Assembly: GCA_003223995.1 (NCBI GenBank)
Contig: QHYA01000148.1
Span: 1 to 6,537 of the forward strand
DNA from: Acidobacteriota bacterium
GTDB lineage: Bacteria > Acidobacteriota > Polarisedimenticolia > QHYA01
Direction of reading: 5' to 3'
Length of the DNA: 6,537 nt
The notes under the pieces were generated by a model. The model was not told the origin of the DNA. It ran no database searches and saw only the letters and a list, made by a program, of their open reading frames with translations. Of this stretch, positions 6,448 to 6,537 are shown piece after piece (positions within the stretch are counted from its first letter, which is position 1; every line of letters begins with the position of its first letter). A program made the position numbers and the translations under genes.

Positions 6448-6537
6448 GAGAAGGCGCAAGCAATCGGACCTCCTTCTCCTTGACGCTCGGAACGATCGCC
6501 CTCGCCGCGGGAGGGTTGTCCTCCCACGGCAAAGGGC
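6444..6537 (+). CDS. Start of a further gene, TTG start, export-like N-terminus (3' partial)
   Basis: An open frame begins with TTG at 6444-6446, overlapping the TGA (6445-6447) of the preceding gene as TTGA, and stays open for 31 codons to the window edge. GGGAG (6434-6438) lies five bases before it and can serve as ribosome site. The predicted start, MREGASNRTSFSLTLGTIAL, continues into small residues: a short Arg-containing head and a mildly hydrophobic stretch, as in a signal peptide or anchor. The family cannot be named from 31 residues. The overlap implies translational coupling with the upstream exported-protein gene. Confidence 0.55.
   Translation, partial: MREGASNRTSFSLTLGTIALAAGGLSSHGKG

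Noticed and set aside
5659..6459. Reverse-strand ORF of 266 codons (and other long antisense frames, e.g. 329-1573 and 3776-5002)
   Set aside because: They are antisense shadows of GC-rich coding sequence. Their translations show no domain and they lie opposite genes with clear protein motifs.

Overview
The window is GC-rich, densely coding bacterial DNA. One very large regulator gene, which enters from the left edge, fills five sixths of it. A 572-base non-coding interval follows, then a small secreted-protein gene, then the first codons of another gene. No sequence here names a species. The base composition and the fusion of a Ser/Thr kinase, a STAND-type ATPase, TPRs, GAF and a sigma-54 activator suggest Acidobacteriota, Myxococcota or a related uncultured lineage; this is inference only.

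Bases 2-5419 encode one multidomain protein. In order it has an RD-type Hanks kinase (N-lobe tip outside the window), an AAA_16/STAND ATPase, about 12 TPR-like repeats, a GAF sensor, a short coiled coil, a complete sigma-54 AAA+ activator domain with an intact GAFTGA loop, and a C-terminal Fis-type helix-turn-helix. It looks like a one-polypeptide signalling chain ending in enhancer binding and activation of RNA polymerase-sigma54. The kinase carries an in-frame insert of roughly 35 residues, encoded by GC-rich palindromes.

The interval 5420-5991 is the most interesting part. It holds a dyad (5427-5473), then a full-consensus sigma-54 promoter (TGGCACG-N4-TTGCT, 5558-5573) pointing rightward. 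Just after the predicted start site lies a long base-paired segment (5611-5700). That segment overlaps a possible 34-codon ORF with a perfect AGGAGG ribosome site. Two strong hairpins and an imperfect duplication follow, built on the core TTCGAGCCC, which also occurs twice in the kinase insert. A sigma-70-like promoter (TTGACG-N17-TATCCT) comes last.

The gene at 5992-6447 encodes a predicted exported NTF2-like/DUF4783-like protein. Its stop codon overlaps a TTG start for a further gene with an export-like N-terminus that runs off the window.

Working model (inference): the regulator binds the dyad and fires the adjacent sigma-54 promoter. The product is either a structured small RNA or peptide, or a long leader for the exported-protein operon, which also has its own housekeeping promoter.
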